From Lederbergia wuyishanensis (lineage in GTDB: Bacteria; Bacillota; Bacilli; Bacillales; Bacillaceae_C), in NCBI RefSeq assembly GCF_022900255.1, contig NZ_JALIRM010000016.1, forward strand, positions 46,368-110,367: DNA of 64,000 bases, read 5' to 3'. A model generated the notes under the pieces. It made no database searches, was not told the origin of the DNA, and worked only from the letters and a program-made list of their open reading frames with translations. Positions 45,510 through 55,131 of this stretch are shown piece by piece. Position 1 is the first letter of the stretch. Every line of letters starts with the position of its first letter. A program made the position numbers and the translations under genes.

Positions 45510-45660
45510 CGCGAGCGCTTCGTGCAGCCTATAAAGCAAATGTTCTGAGGTAAGAAAATTCCTTATTGGACTTTTATTGACTCAGGCTAATTTTAACTTC
45601 AAAAGCTAAGCGCTGGAGCTAGACAACCGAAAAACGAAGCGCCTATTTGACGCCAATGCA
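45510..45660. repeat. Dispersed repeat fragment in rplK-rplA spacer
   Basis: Contains a hairpin AAGCGC-GA-GCGCTT (about 45517-45530) and a GCGCTGGAGCTAGAC motif (45610-45624) with inverted AAGCGC/GCGCTT-like ends. The latter belongs to a family common in Bacillus intergenic regions (GTCTAGCTCCAGCGC in the other direction) and recurs at 10921 and 58062. Confidence 0.5.
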
Positions 45661-45683
45661 AAATGAACAAGCTTGCTTTTTCA

Positions 45684-45713
45684 CAATAAAGGAAGGCTGT
45701 GAAGCAGCCTCCC
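45684..45713 (-). terminator. Terminator after rplK
   Basis: On the minus strand GGGAGGCTG-CTTCA-CAGCCTTCC (45691-45713) forms nine pairs with one G-U and is followed by TTTATTG. It lies 27 bp after the rplK stop, so rplK and rplA may be separate or only partly joined transcripts. Confidence 0.75.
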
Positions 45714-45739
45714 TCTATCAACAACCTCTAAAATCAAAA

Positions 45740-46165
45740 TCAGTCTTCGATTTTGATACCCATGCTGCGCGCAGTGCCTTCAACCATGAGCATAGCCGCT
45801 TCAACGCTAGCTGCATTTAGGTCTGGCATTTTTGTTTCAGCGATTTCACGTACTTTATCGCGTTTCACAGTCGCAACTGACTTTTTATTTGGTTCACCAG
45901 AACCAGACTCGATACCAGCTGCTTTTTTAAGTAAAACTGCAGCTGGTGGAGTTTTGGTAATGAATGTAAAAGAACGGTCTTCAAATACCGTGATTTCAAC
46001 TGGAATAATTAAACCAGCTTGATCTGCTGTACGAGCATTAAATTCCTTACAGAATCCCATGATATTTACACCTGCTTGACCTAGTGCTGGTCCAACTGGT
46101 GGAGCTGGATTCGCTTTGCCCGCAGGAATTTGTAATTTTACAAGTTTAATTACTTTTTTAGCCAC
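45740..46165 (-). CDS. rplK: 50S ribosomal protein L11
   Basis: 141 residues. Start is a GTG (46163-46165) with AAGGAGG upstream; length equals B. subtilis L11. [37 protein letters not shown] is the N-terminal domain with the thiostrepton-site prolines; the C-terminal domain binds the GTPase-associated 23S rRNA. Needed for RelA activation. Confidence 0.98.
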   Translation of the reverse strand: MAKKVIKLVKLQIPAGKANPAPPVGPALGQAGVNIMGFCKEFNARTADQAGLIIPVEITVFEDRSFTFITKTPPAAVLLKKAAGIESGSGEPNKKSVATVKRDKVREIAETKMPDLNAASVEAAMLMVEGTARSMGIKIED

Positions 46166-46288
46166 GAGACACACCTCCTTAAGTCCGTGATGTGGTAAAT
46201 GGGTTTTCACCCTCCCACTCAACATATCAAAATATTAGATATTAATGTTTAATCAGTTCTCCTTTTCGGAAGCATACTGACCTAGAAG

Positions 46289-46317
46289 ATATTATCACTT
46301 TTTACAATAGATTTCAA
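46289..46317 (-). promoter_or_regulatory. Promoter of rplK
   Basis: -35 TTGAAA (46312-46317), 17-bp spacer, -10 TAATAT (46289-46294), minus strand, between nusG and rplK. Confidence 0.7.
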
Positions 46318-46328
46318 GTTGTTTCAAA

Positions 46329-46862
46329 TTATATTTTCTCAATTTGAGTGAAATCCAATTCAACAGGCGTTTCACGGCCAAACATATTAACCATAACTCT
46401 TGCTTTTCCTTTTGTTTGGTCCATATCTTCAATTTTTCCAGTAAAGTTAGCAAAGGGCCCTTCTTTTACCGTCACTGTTTCACCAGGTTCAAACTTCACG
46501 TCAATTCGTTTTTCTTCTAATCCCATTCTCTTTAGAATGAATGAAATTTCTTCGGGTAACAATGGTGTTGGCTTTGAACCTGATCCCGAAGAACCGACAA
46601 ATCCTGTTACACCTGGCGTATTACGCACAACATACCATGAATCATCTGTCATAATAATCTCGACAAGGACATAACCTGGGAATACTTTTCTTTTTACAAC
46701 TTTCTTTTTCCCGTTTTTGAAATCTGTCTCTTCGTCTTCAGGAACGATTACTCGGAAAATCTTATCTTGCATGCCCATGGACTCAACACGTTTTTCGAGA
46801 TTCGCTTTGACTTTATTTTCATAGCCGGAATAAGTATGGACAACATACCAGTTCTTTTCCAT
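46329..46862 (-). CDS. nusG: Transcription elongation/termination factor NusG
   Basis: 177 residues. NGN domain (KNWYVVHTYSGYENKVKANLEKRVESMGM...FPGYVLVEI) and a C-terminal KOW domain (VKEGPFANFTGKIEDMDQTKGKARVMV). Binds RNA polymerase and, in Bacillus, stimulates pausing. The ribosome site GGGAGGG (46884-46890) is too far from the ATG unless the hairpin AGGACG/CGTCCT between them folds. Confidence 0.98.
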   Translation of the reverse strand: MEKNWYVVHTYSGYENKVKANLEKRVESMGMQDKIFRVIVPEDEETDFKNGKKKVVKRKVFPGYVLVEIIMTDDSWYVVRNTPGVTGFVGSSGSGSKPTPLLPEEISFILKRMGLEEKRIDVKFEPGETVTVKEGPFANFTGKIEDMDQTKGKARVMVNMFGRETPVELDFTQIEKI

Positions 46863-46867
46863 TTATT

Positions 46868-46890
46868 AGGACGCTTCGTCCTTCCCTCCC
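46868..46890 (-). promoter_or_regulatory. Unusual nusG ribosome binding site split by hairpin
   Basis: GGGAGGG (minus strand, 46884-46890) is about 21 bases from the ATG. AGGACG (46877-46882) and CGTCCT (46868-46873) with a 3-base loop form a 6-bp hairpin between them, which would bring the two to an effective spacing of about six bases. Confidence 0.6.
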
Positions 46891-46916
46891 TGTATACTTA
46901 AAATTTTCTCCAAATG

Positions 46917-46936
46917 AAAAAACCCGTTGACCGGGC
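46917..46936 (-). terminator. Short terminator-like hairpin between secE and nusG
   Basis: Minus strand GCCCG-GTCAA-CGGGT followed by TTTTTC: a 5-bp GC-rich stem with T-run. It may attenuate read-through from secE into nusG. Confidence 0.6.
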
Positions 46937-47013
46937 TCTAGACTCTGTATTTATATTTTTCATTATACCATGAGGAACTGTATATTATACAAGTCCTGAG
47001 GTAAAATAAGAAT

Positions 47014-47199
47014 TTACATTCCGAGAATAAAACGTATTGCTTTAGAGATGACTAGGTCAACACCTGCAAAAAATAATGCCAGTATTGTAACAGTTGCTAC
47101 AACCGTAATTGTATAACCGGTAAGTTCCTTTCTTCTTGGCCAACTTACTTTCCTCATCTCTGAGCTTACATTGCGAAAAAATTGGGTTAAGCTTGACAT
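47014..47199 (-). CDS. secE: Protein translocase subunit SecE
   Basis: 61 residues: SSLTQFFRNVSSEMRKVSWPRRKELTGYTITVVATVTILALFFAGVDLVISKAIRFILG. Single C-terminal membrane helix and the conserved KVSWPRRKEL amphipathic motif that clamps SecY. Normal Bacillus length. Between rpmG and nusG as usual. Confidence 0.97.
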   Translation of the reverse strand: MSSLTQFFRNVSSEMRKVSWPRRKELTGYTITVVATVTILALFFAGVDLVISKAIRFILGM

Positions 47200-47242
47200 G
47201 ATCGTACCTCCAAGTATATAGCTGCTTATGTGTGAATGTATG

Positions 47243-47389
47243 CTATTTTGTTTGTTTGTGAATTGTATGAACGTTACAACTTCTGCAAAATTTCTTTAAT
47301 TCCAGGCGTGTAGCGTCTTCTTTATTCTTGTCTGTCATATAATTGCGCGAGCCACACACTGCACAGACTAATGCAACTTTCTTTTTCAC
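47243..47389 (-). CDS. rpmG: 50S ribosomal protein L33 (zinc-binding)
   Basis: 48 residues, starting with GTG (47387-47389): [16 protein letters not shown], then [16 protein letters not shown]. Two CxxC pairs (Cys9/12 and Cys35/38) make it a zinc-binding C+ form. Missed by length-limited ORF searches. Position just before secE is conserved. Confidence 0.96.
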   Translation of the reverse strand: MKKKVALVCAVCGSRNYMTDKNKEDATRLELKKFCRSCNVHTIHKQTK

Positions 47390-47465
47390 TTGCAGCACCT
47401 GCTCTCCCAATTATCTAATAAAAAATATCACGGAAGTTTATTTCTGTCAATAAAAGGTTTGGAAA

Positions 47466-48116
47466 TTAAACGCTTAATTCTCGCAGTTCCAAATAACGCT
47501 CAAGCTTTCTTTTTACCCTTTGTAAAGCGTTATCAATTGACTTTACGTGACGATCTAATTCATCGGAAATCTCTTGATATGATCGCCCATCTAAATAAAG
47601 CGCTAACACCTTTCTTTCCAAATCACTCAATAATTCCATTACTTTTTCTTCGATATTATTTAGTTTTTCTCTATTAATTAGAAGTTCCTCAGGATCGAGA
47701 ATCTTTGCACCGGAGATTACATCCATTAATGTACGATCTGATTCTTCATCGTATATTGGCTTGTCCAAAGAAACATAGGAATTTAGCGGGATGTGTTTTT
47801 GTCGGGTGGCTGTTTTGATTGCAGTGATAATTTGTCTAGTAATGCAAAGCTCAGCAAAAGCCTTAAATGATGAAAGCTTGTCTTCTTTAAAATCTCGGAT
47901 AGCTTTGTATAAACCTATCATGCCTTCTTGCACAATATCTTCTTTATCTGCTCCGATTAAAAAATACGAACGGGCTTTCACCCTTACAAAATTGCGGTAT
48001 TTTTTAATGAGGTAATCTAGTGCTTCACTTTCTCCTTCTTGAATCAGTTCGATTAGTTCTTCATCTTCTAATAAATCATATCTGATGTCGTCATCTAGTC
48101 TGATATTTGAGATCAC
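47466..48116 (-). CDS. sigH: RNA polymerase sigma-H factor
   Basis: 216 residues from a GTG at 48114-48116 with GGTGGGGG upstream; an ATG eight codons earlier is an alternative. Sigma-70-family, region 2 (LDYLIKKYRNFVRVKARSYFLIGADKEDIVQEGMIGLYKAIRDF) and region 4 (LERKVLALYLDGRSYQEISDELDRHVKSIDNALQRVKRKLERYL) match SigH of B. subtilis, which opens transition state and sporulation genes. Implies a spore-former ancestry. Confidence 0.95.
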   Translation of the reverse strand: MISNIRLDDDIRYDLLEDEELIELIQEGESEALDYLIKKYRNFVRVKARSYFLIGADKEDIVQEGMIGLYKAIRDFKEDKLSSFKAFAELCITRQIITAIKTATRQKHIPLNSYVSLDKPIYDEESDRTLMDVISGAKILDPEELLINREKLNNIEEKVMELLSDLERKVLALYLDGRSYQEISDELDRHVKSIDNALQRVKRKLERYLELRELSV

Positions 48117-48185
48117 CGTATCCCCCACCCTCAAAACCATCGATAAATACTATTATACATGACAAATTTTTCTAGCGTCAACTAG

Positions 48186-48695
48186 TCATTTTTCACCACG
48201 TCGCCATTTTTCGAAAATTGCTGCAACTTCATCGCTTAATGGAATCTTTGATACAGGAAGTTTTTCTCTTGTCTTTTCGAGCCGCTTATCTATCTTTCGA
48301 TCAATCGCCTGAACCTCAATCAATAGTTCTCGGGCGGAAATTCTGAGGGCCCCTTGTCCAAAAATGGCCCATTGTTCCGTGTAATCTGAAGTGGCAACAT
48401 GGATTTGCGTTCGAATATTGCTCAATTCTCTGGCTAATTTTTCAATCCGTTCATCTGCGGTTTCTTCAGCTTTCGTATAAATAACATCAATTTTATGCTT
48501 TCGGTATTTTTTTTCTACTCCCTTCACATCATAAGCATCAAAAACGACAATTACCTTATATCCTGTATAGCCTTGATAATCAGCCATTATTTCAATTAAC
48601 CGATCCCTCGCGGCTGCCAGATCCTTCTTCTTTAATTCAATCAGCTCGGTCCAGGCACCGATGATGTTGTAGCCATCGACAATAAGGATATCCAT
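48186..48695 (-). CDS. rae1: Ribosome-dependent mRNA endonuclease Rae1 (YacP)
   Basis: 169 residues, NYN/PIN-type nuclease fold: ILIVDGYNIIGAWTEL with the catalytic-type aspartate near the N-terminus, VVFDAYDVKGVEKK, and TSDYTEQWAIFGQGALRISARELL. In B. subtilis it cleaves mRNA in the ribosomal A site. ATG at 48693-48695 lies 4 bp after the rlmB stop. Conserved order mrnC-rlmB-rae1-sigH. Confidence 0.93.
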   Translation of the reverse strand: MDILIVDGYNIIGAWTELIELKKKDLAAARDRLIEIMADYQGYTGYKVIVVFDAYDVKGVEKKYRKHKIDVIYTKAEETADERIEKLARELSNIRTQIHVATSDYTEQWAIFGQGALRISARELLIEVQAIDRKIDKRLEKTREKLPVSKIPLSDEVAAIFEKWRRGEK

Positions 48696-48699
48696 TATG

Positions 48700-49443
48700 T
48701 CAACCCTCGATTGGATTCCGTTTACGATGAACTTCATACATAAGTAAAGCAGCCGCTACTGAAGCATTAAGTGATGTAACATGTCCTGACATTGGCAAGT
48801 GGATTAAGAAATCACATTTTTCCCTGATTAATCGTCCAATCCCTTTACCCTCACTTCCGATTACGATAGCTAACGGCATAGTAGCGTCCATCTTTCTGTA
48901 ATCTTGGCTACCCTTTGCGTCAGTTCCAAATACCCAAATACCACGTTCTTTTAATTCATCAATAGTTCTAGCAATATTCGTAACACGTGCCACCGGGATA
49001 TATTCAATTGCTCCTGTTGATAGCTTTGCCACTGTAGCGGTTAGACCTACTGCCCTTCGCTTCGGAATAATGATGCCATGCACCCCTGCAGCATCTGCGG
49101 TTCGCAATATAGAACCTAAATTATGAGGATCTTCTAGCTCGTCTAAAATAAGAAAAAACGGATCTTCTCCCTTTTTGGAAGCATGTGCAAATAAATCGTC
49201 AATTTCAGCATATTGGTAAGCTGCTACCTGAGCAATGACGCCTTGATGATTCTCCTTTGTGTTCTGCTCAATTTTTTGCTTTGGAACGTATTGAACTAAA
49301 ACATTGCGTTCTTTTGCAAGTTTCACTATTACCTGCATTTGTCCTTTTTGAGATCCTTCAGCAATCCAGATTTTATTAATATCCCGGTCTGATTTCAACG
49401 CTTCTATAACGGGGTTTTTCCCCGCAATCCACTCCTGACTCAT
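48700..49443 (-). CDS. rlmB: 23S rRNA 2'-O-ribose methyltransferase RlmB-like (SpoU)
   Basis: 247 residues. N-terminal substrate-binding domain ([25 protein letters not shown]) and SPOUT domain with trefoil-knot motifs [51 protein letters not shown] and [14 protein letters not shown]. Family modifies G2251 of 23S rRNA. Starts 4 bp inside the mrnC stop. Confidence 0.95.
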   Translation of the reverse strand: MSQEWIAGKNPVIEALKSDRDINKIWIAEGSQKGQMQVIVKLAKERNVLVQYVPKQKIEQNTKENHQGVIAQVAAYQYAEIDDLFAHASKKGEDPFFLILDELEDPHNLGSILRTADAAGVHGIIIPKRRAVGLTATVAKLSTGAIEYIPVARVTNIARTIDELKERGIWVFGTDAKGSQDYRKMDATMPLAIVIGSEGKGIGRLIREKCDFLIHLPMSGHVTSLNASVAAALLMYEVHRKRNPIEG

Positions 49444-49862
49444 GCTGTTCCCACTCCCCCGGTTTCAATCTTCATAATTGCCTCATCGATTATTTCATTA
49501 AGTCGATTACGGTCGTTCGCTAAATAAACCCAGCCAATCACCGCTTCGAAAGCGGTGCTATGGCGGTACGTAATGACGTCAGTGTTTTTGGGGGTTGTCC
49601 CAGATTTTGCGTTTCTTCCCCGCTTCATAACACCAATTTCCTCTTCAGTTAAAAAGTTTTCTTCAATCATTTGCTTTAATATTCGTGACTGTGCTTTTGC
49701 CGAGACAAAACGGGTCGCTTCTCGGTGAAGCCGATGTGGTTTTGTTTTACCGTTAAGTAAAAGGTAATGCCTAATAAACACATCATAAACGGCGTCACCG
49801 ATATAAGCGAGAGCTAAACTATTTAATTGCTTGTAGTCTACTTCTTTTCCAGGCAAGTTCAT
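49440..49862 (-). CDS. mrnC: Mini-ribonuclease III (MrnC)
   Basis: 140 residues. A lone RNase III catalytic domain with no dsRNA-binding domain: [23 protein letters not shown] holds the acidic motif, and [34 protein letters not shown] is family typical. Matures 23S rRNA ends in Bacillus. I chose the ATG at 49860-49862 by length match; an ATG at 49881 overlapping cysS is the alternative. Confidence 0.92.
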   Translation of the reverse strand: MNLPGKEVDYKQLNSLALAYIGDAVYDVFIRHYLLLNGKTKPHRLHREATRFVSAKAQSRILKQMIEENFLTEEEIGVMKRGRNAKSGTTPKNTDVITYRHSTAFEAVIGWVYLANDRNRLNEIIDEAIMKIETGGVGTA

Positions 49863-49867
49863 ATTGA

Positions 49868-51265
49868 TTATCCCCGTTTCCATCTTGTCCCTTGTGGTGT
49901 ATCTTCAAGAATTATATTCATTTCTTTTAATTGATCGCGAATTTGGTCAGCACGTTGGAAGTTACGATTTTTCCTTGCTTCCAATCGCTCTTGAATTAAG
50001 TTATCAATTTCTTCGTCAAGCAAATCCAACGTTTCCAATTGTAAGCCTAGAACAGAGAATAATTCTTCAAATGTGTTCATGAAAGATACAATGACATTCT
50101 CAGATGTGTTTTCTTCCATCAAATAGTAATTTGCCTGTTTCACAAGTTCAAATAAAATAGAGATTCCATCCGCTGTATTGAAATCATCGTCCATTTCTTT
50201 TATAAAATCATTCTTCAAATCTGAAATTTTGTCCAGCCATTCATCATCGTTCGTTGTTAAATTGGCACTGACCTCTAAACGATGTTTTAAATTTTGATAA
50301 GATGTTTTTAATCTTTCAAGACCCGATCCAGCATTTCTTAACAATTCATCTGTAAAGTTGATCGGATTACGGTAATGGACTGCTAACATAAAGAACCTTA
50401 ATACTTGAGGATCTACAGATTTAAGAATATCGTGAACGAGTACAAAGTTTCCAAGAGACTTCGACATTTTTTCATTATCGATGTTAATATATCCATTATG
50501 CATCCAATATCGAGCGAATGTTTTCCCAGTCAATGCTTCTGATTGGGCAATTTCGTTTTCATGATGTGGAAAAGTTAAATCTTGCCCGCCTGCATGTATA
50601 TCAATCGTATCACCCAAGTATTTCCGAGCCATAGCAGAGCACTCAATATGCCAGCCTGGTCTTCCTTCGCCCCACGGACTATCCCAATAAATTTCTCCTT
50701 CCTTTGCCGCTTTCCATAGTGTGAAATCAAGAGCATCTTCTTTCTTTTCACCAGCTTGAATTCGGGCTCCTATTTTTAAATCATCAACCGATTGGTGGGA
50801 AAGCTTACCATACTCGTCGAAACGTCTTGTTCTATAATAAACATCTCCATTTGATTCATAAGCAAAACCTTTTTCAATTAAAGTTTCAATAAATTCGATG
50901 ATGATATCCATATTTTCCGTTACACGCGGATGAAGGTCTGCTCTCTTGCACCCAAGCGCCGATACGTCTTCATAAAATGCATCAATGAATCGTTCCGCTA
51001 CTGTCGGTACGTCTGTTCCAAGTTCAGCTGCTGCTTTAATAAGCTTATCGTCTACATCTGTAAAATTAGATACGAAATTCACATCATATCCTCGATATTC
51101 CAAGTAACGGCGAACTGTATCGAATACTATAGGAGGCCTTGCATTTCCAATATGAATATAGTTATAAACGGTCGGACCACATACATACATCTTTACTTTT
51201 CCTTCTTCTAAAGGAATAAAATCTTCTTTCTTTCGTGTTAAAGTATTATAAATTTTAATGGCCAT
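49868..51265 (-). CDS. cysS: Cysteinyl-tRNA synthetase
   Basis: 465 residues, class I. HIGH-type motif [10 protein letters not shown], Zn ligand region [10 protein letters not shown] and [23 protein letters not shown] signature. C-terminal anticodon-binding helical bundle. ATG at 51263-51265 lies inside the 3' end of cysE (11-bp overlap), so cysE-cysS are coupled and share the Cys T-box upstream. Confidence 0.98.
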   Translation of the reverse strand: MAIKIYNTLTRKKEDFIPLEEGKVKMYVCGPTVYNYIHIGNARPPIVFDTVRRYLEYRGYDVNFVSNFTDVDDKLIKAAAELGTDVPTVAERFIDAFYEDVSALGCKRADLHPRVTENMDIIIEFIETLIEKGFAYESNGDVYYRTRRFDEYGKLSHQSVDDLKIGARIQAGEKKEDALDFTLWKAAKEGEIYWDSPWGEGRPGWHIECSAMARKYLGDTIDIHAGGQDLTFPHHENEIAQSEALTGKTFARYWMHNGYINIDNEKMSKSLGNFVLVHDILKSVDPQVLRFFMLAVHYRNPINFTDELLRNAGSGLERLKTSYQNLKHRLEVSANLTTNDDEWLDKISDLKNDFIKEMDDDFNTADGISILFELVKQANYYLMEENTSENVIVSFMNTFEELFSVLGLQLETLDLLDEEIDNLIQERLEARKNRNFQRADQIRDQLKEMNIILEDTPQGTRWKRG

Positions 51266-51920
51266 CAATCGATACTCCTTTCGAGATTTCCTTCCGCAAT
51301 TGAGAGATTTCTTCTTGTAATTGTGAAATCTTTTTATCCATATCTGTACATTTATCTGAAATTGGATCAGGTAAATCACAATGATTTAAATCTTTAATTC
51401 TTACTCCGTCCCGGATGACGACTCTTCCTGGTATTCCTACAACAGTGGAATTAGGAGGCACGTCTTTCAAAACAACGGACCCTGCTCCTACTTTTGAATT
51501 TTTCCCAATTGTGATATTTCCAAGTACCTTAGCACCTGTTGCAATAAGGGCATTATCTTCAATCGTCGGATGCCTTTTACCTTTTTCTTTTCCCGTTCCA
51601 CCCAAGGTTACCCCCTGATAGACAGTCACATTATTACCGATTTCACACGTTTCTCCAATCACAACCCCCATCCCATGGTCTATGAAGAAACGTCGCCCGA
51701 TGACCGCACCAGGATGAATCTCAATCCCAGTAAAAAAACGATTAATTTGTGATATGATTCTCGCGGCAAAATACATTTTCCTTTTGTATAAAAGATGTGC
51801 TACCCGATGAGCCCAAATCGCATGCAATCCGGAGTATGTTAAGATGACCTCCAAACTCGTTCGTGCAGCAGGGTCCTGATCGAATACAGTCTCTATATCT
51901 TCTTTCATTCTTTTAAACAT
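51255..51920 (-). CDS. cysE: Serine O-acetyltransferase
   Basis: 221 residues. Makes O-acetylserine for cysteine synthesis. Left-handed beta-helix hexapeptides: [43 protein letters not shown], with catalytic His in DHGMG. C-terminal coiled-coil tail ([20 protein letters not shown]) resembles the short-form Bacillus enzyme extended. Controlled by the T-box at 52003-52230. Confidence 0.96.
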   Translation of the reverse strand: MFKRMKEDIETVFDQDPAARTSLEVILTYSGLHAIWAHRVAHLLYKRKMYFAARIISQINRFFTGIEIHPGAVIGRRFFIDHGMGVVIGETCEIGNNVTVYQGVTLGGTGKEKGKRHPTIEDNALIATGAKVLGNITIGKNSKVGAGSVVLKDVPPNSTVVGIPGRVVIRDGVRIKDLNHCDLPDPISDKCTDMDKKISQLQEEISQLRKEISKGVSIDGH

Positions 51921-52002
51921 AAATTAGGCACCCCCTTTTTAAAACGTAAGCGTGTGTACCAAGGTACAGACTTAACTGATTTAAATTCCATATATATAAA
52001 TA

Positions 52003-52230
52003 AAAACGCCTCTGATAAAATCAGAGACGCTTTAGCGCGGTTCCACTCTGGTTGGGCAATAGCTTAAATAAATAAGCGGGTGCCCCAGCTCCTTCTTGAT
52101 AACGGCAAGACTACCGCCTGCACCTACTTAGTTTTCCTGTTCGGATGAGGACTCAGAGGTGCACTTCAAAAAATGAATGTCTGGTCCCGCTCTCAGCCAG
52201 TGGCGGTCCTCTCTGATCAGCTTCATTTTT
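52003..52230 (-). promoter_or_regulatory. Cys T-box riboswitch with terminator
   Basis: Minus-strand T-box sequence CAGAGTGGAACCGCG (52036-52050) is followed by a terminator GCGTCTCTGA...TCAGAGGCGTTTTT (52003-52030). The specifier is TGC (52161-52163), a cysteine codon, in the loop sequence AAGTGCACC. Uncharged tRNA-Cys should stabilise the antiterminator and turn on cysE-cysS. Beyond it (52231-52296) nothing else is seen. Confidence 0.93.
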
Positions 52231-52296
52231 TTACTTTTCCTCTTCAACGTTTTGATTATAACCATAATATATTACATTTTTATCTAAATGTTAACC

Positions 52297-53748
52297 CTAC
52301 AAACGCTCTAGTCTTCTTTTTATTTTTTCTTTTCCTAATAATTCGATTGCGTTAGGAAGCTCTGGCCCATGAGTTTGTCCTGTCACTGCGACACGAATAG
52401 GCATAAATAATTTTTTCCCTTTTTGCCCTGTCGATTTTTGGACAGCTTTTATTGCTTGCTTAATACCGTCCGCTTCAAAAGGTGAAAGGGCATCGACTTC
52501 GTCATAAAATGCACTCAATACTTCAGGCACCTGCTCCTCTTCTAGAACGGCTTTTGCCTCTTCGTCGTATTCAAGGTCATCTTTAAAAAACATACTTGAT
52601 AACTCTACGATTTCTGCTCCGTAGCTCATTTGATCTTGATATAGGGCAACTAAACTTCTAGCCCATGTTTCTTCTTCTTGACTTAACTCTTCACTAACAA
52701 GTCCTGCTTTTACAAGATGAGGAAGTGCAAGAGCAACAACTTGGTCTAAATCAAGCTTTTTCATATATTGATTATTCATCCAAGCAAGCTTTTGCTTATC
52801 GAATAATGCTGGAGATTTCGATAGTCGATTTGCATCGAAAATATTAATGAATTCTTCTTTTGAAAAAATTTCCTCTTCACCTTGTGGAGACCATCCAAGC
52901 AAGGCAATGAAATTAAATAAAGCTTCAGGTAAATACCCTAGTTCAGCGTATTGCTCAATAAATTGAATAATGGATTCATCACGTTTACTCAATTTTTTTC
53001 GACTTTCATTAACAATTAGTGTCATATGCCCATAAGTAGGAGGTTCCCAATCAAATGCTTCAAAAATCATCAATTGTTTTGGCGTATTAGAAATATGATC
53101 GTCTCCACGCAGAACATGACTAATTTTCATTAAATAATCATCAATGGCAACGGCAAAATTATATGTTGGGATTCCATCTTTCTTTACAATGACAAAGTCA
53201 CCGATACCGTCAGATTCAAAGGAAACATCATCCTTAACCATATCTTTAAATGCATAAACCTTACCAGCGGGAACTTTAAAGCGGATGCTCGGAATTCTTC
53301 CTTCTGATTCAAGCGCCACTTGCTCTTCTTTGGAAAGATGAGCACATTTCCCAGAATAACGAGGCATTTCGCTGCGTGCGATTTGCGCTTCACGTTCCTT
53401 CTCTAATTCTTCTTCAGTACAGTAACATTTATAAGCTAGTCCACGATCTAAAAGTTGATCATAATATTCTTTGTAAATGGCAACACGTTCGGATTGTCGA
53501 TATGGACCATAACCGCCGTCCTTGTCCACACTTTCATCCCAATCGATTCCGAGCCATTTTAAGTACTTGAGCTGACTCTCTTCGCCGCCTTCAATATTTC
53601 GTTTCAAATCTGTATCTTCAATTCTTATAAGGAATGTTCCACCTAAATTGCGTGCGAACAAATAATTAAATAGTGCTGTACGCGCATTTCCAATGTGCAG
53701 ATGGCCCGTTGGACTCGGAGCATAGCGCACTCTAACGTCATTTGACAT
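52297..53748 (-). CDS. gltX: Glutamyl-tRNA synthetase
   Basis: 483 residues, class Ib. HIGH-like [20 protein letters not shown] (about 11-30), zinc-binding residues in CYCTEEELE region, KLSKRDESI signature, C-terminal helical anticodon domain. In Bacilli it often also charges tRNA-Gln for later amidation by GatCAB. ATG at 53746-53748 has GGAGG seven bases upstream. Confidence 0.98.
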   Translation of the reverse strand: MSNDVRVRYAPSPTGHLHIGNARTALFNYLFARNLGGTFLIRIEDTDLKRNIEGGEESQLKYLKWLGIDWDESVDKDGGYGPYRQSERVAIYKEYYDQLLDRGLAYKCYCTEEELEKEREAQIARSEMPRYSGKCAHLSKEEQVALESEGRIPSIRFKVPAGKVYAFKDMVKDDVSFESDGIGDFVIVKKDGIPTYNFAVAIDDYLMKISHVLRGDDHISNTPKQLMIFEAFDWEPPTYGHMTLIVNESRKKLSKRDESIIQFIEQYAELGYLPEALFNFIALLGWSPQGEEEIFSKEEFINIFDANRLSKSPALFDKQKLAWMNNQYMKKLDLDQVVALALPHLVKAGLVSEELSQEEETWARSLVALYQDQMSYGAEIVELSSMFFKDDLEYDEEAKAVLEEEQVPEVLSAFYDEVDALSPFEADGIKQAIKAVQKSTGQKGKKLFMPIRVAVTGQTHGPELPNAIELLGKEKIKRRLERL

Positions 53749-53879
53749 TTTCTTGCCTCCATTCAAAATCACGGTCTTTCTATTTTACAATAATTCAAAG
53801 TATGATTAAAGTTATTGAGTATAAACTTTATATAGTTGATTTTCACTTTAGAAAATCGCTTTTCGTAGGATGTATGTGA

Positions 53880-54359
53880 CTACATCTTTTTCTCTATTAA
53901 AATTACCGCCTGCGTAGCTATTCCTTCCTCACGCCCCACAAAGCCAAGACGCTCGGTTGTTGTGGCTTTTACATTTACTTGAGATGTGTCAGCCTCTAAA
54001 AGCTCTGCAATCCGCTCTCTCATGTTATCAATATGAGGAGCCATTTTCGGTTTCTGCGCCATAATTGTACAATCGATATTGACAAGGGAATACCCACGTT
54101 CTTTTACAAGATTCCAAACATGACTTAAAAGCTTTGCTGAATCTGCATCTTTAAAAGCCGGGTCTGTATCAGGAAAGTGCCTTCCGATATCACCCTCCCC
54201 AATAGCTCCCAGACAAGCATCTGCCACTGTATGTAAAAGTACATCTGCATCCGAATGTCCAATTAATCCTTTTTCATAAGGAATTTCAATTCCACCTATT
54301 ATTAATGGTCGACCTTCAGCAAACTCATGTACATCAAAGCCTTGTCCAATTCTAAACAT
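53880..54359 (-). CDS. ispF: 2-C-methyl-D-erythritol 2,4-cyclodiphosphate synthase
   Basis: 159 residues. MEP isoprenoid pathway. Metal ligands Asp9 and His11 (GFDVHEF), SDADVLLH with the third histidine nearby, [24 protein letters not shown], and the C-terminal [20 protein letters not shown]. Trimeric enzyme; 46 bp after ispD. Confidence 0.97.
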   Translation of the reverse strand: MFRIGQGFDVHEFAEGRPLIIGGIEIPYEKGLIGHSDADVLLHTVADACLGAIGEGDIGRHFPDTDPAFKDADSAKLLSHVWNLVKERGYSLVNIDCTIMAQKPKMAPHIDNMRERIAELLEADTSQVNVKATTTERLGFVGREEGIATQAVILIEKKM

Positions 54360-54405
54360 TCATACATTCTCCTTTCAATTTTAAGGGACAAGTTTTATGT
54401 ATATT

Positions 54406-55095
54406 TTAATCTAATCCGTACTTTTGATTTCGTTTATTTATGATAGCCTCTGCGAAGTAGAGATCCTCTGGCGTAGTTAATTTAATGTTATCATAATCAC
54501 TCTCGACAATTTTTACCACGTGTCCGTTTTTCTCTACGAGCGATGCTTCATCTGTCCCTAAAAATTGTTCTTTTTGTGCCTGCTCATGTGCGCTCTGCAG
54601 CACGGAAAAACGAAAAGCTTGTGGGGTCTGTACCTGCCACAAGCTGGATCGGTCTACCGTTTCAATGACTTCGAAATCTATAACTTTTTTAATTGTATCC
54701 TTGACCGGAACAGCCGCTATGGCCGCCCCACACTCACTGGCTGACTGTACAAGATGCGATATCGTTTCAGGACGAATAAAAGGACGTGCTCCATCATGAA
54801 CAAGAATAATTCCTTCTGTCTCCGCAGCTTTCAATCCATTATACACACTATATTGCCTCTCGCTACCACCATAAACAATGTGAATCTTCGTATAGTGACT
54901 TTGGATTTCAGCAAAAAATGAATCGTCATCCGAATGAATCACTAGAATAATCCGACTACAACTAGAATCTTTTTCAAAAACATCAAGTGTATGAAGTATA
55001 ATGGGTCTTCCTGCCAAATTCATCAATAATTTATTATAACCTGCACCCATTCTCTTACCAGATCCCGCAGCTGGAATAATCACTTGATAATTCAT
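54406..55095 (-). CDS. ispD: 2-C-methyl-D-erythritol 4-phosphate cytidylyltransferase
   Basis: 229 residues. Nucleotide-binding IIPAAGSGKRMGAGYNKLL, VHDGARPFIRPE, and substrate motif LGTDEASLVEKNG (Asp in TDEAS binds MEP). Transfers CMP to MEP. Start ATG at 55093-55095, eight bases after AGGGG. ispD and ispF are separate genes here, not fused as in some bacteria. Confidence 0.97.
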   Translation of the reverse strand: MNYQVIIPAAGSGKRMGAGYNKLLMNLAGRPIILHTLDVFEKDSSCSRIILVIHSDDDSFFAEIQSHYTKIHIVYGGSERQYSVYNGLKAAETEGIILVHDGARPFIRPETISHLVQSASECGAAIAAVPVKDTIKKVIDFEVIETVDRSSLWQVQTPQAFRFSVLQSAHEQAQKEQFLGTDEASLVEKNGHVVKIVESDYDNIKLTTPEDLYFAEAIINKRNQKYGLD

Positions 55096-55131
55096 TGCAT
55101 TTTCCCCTATCTTGACCATGTTGAATGTATA

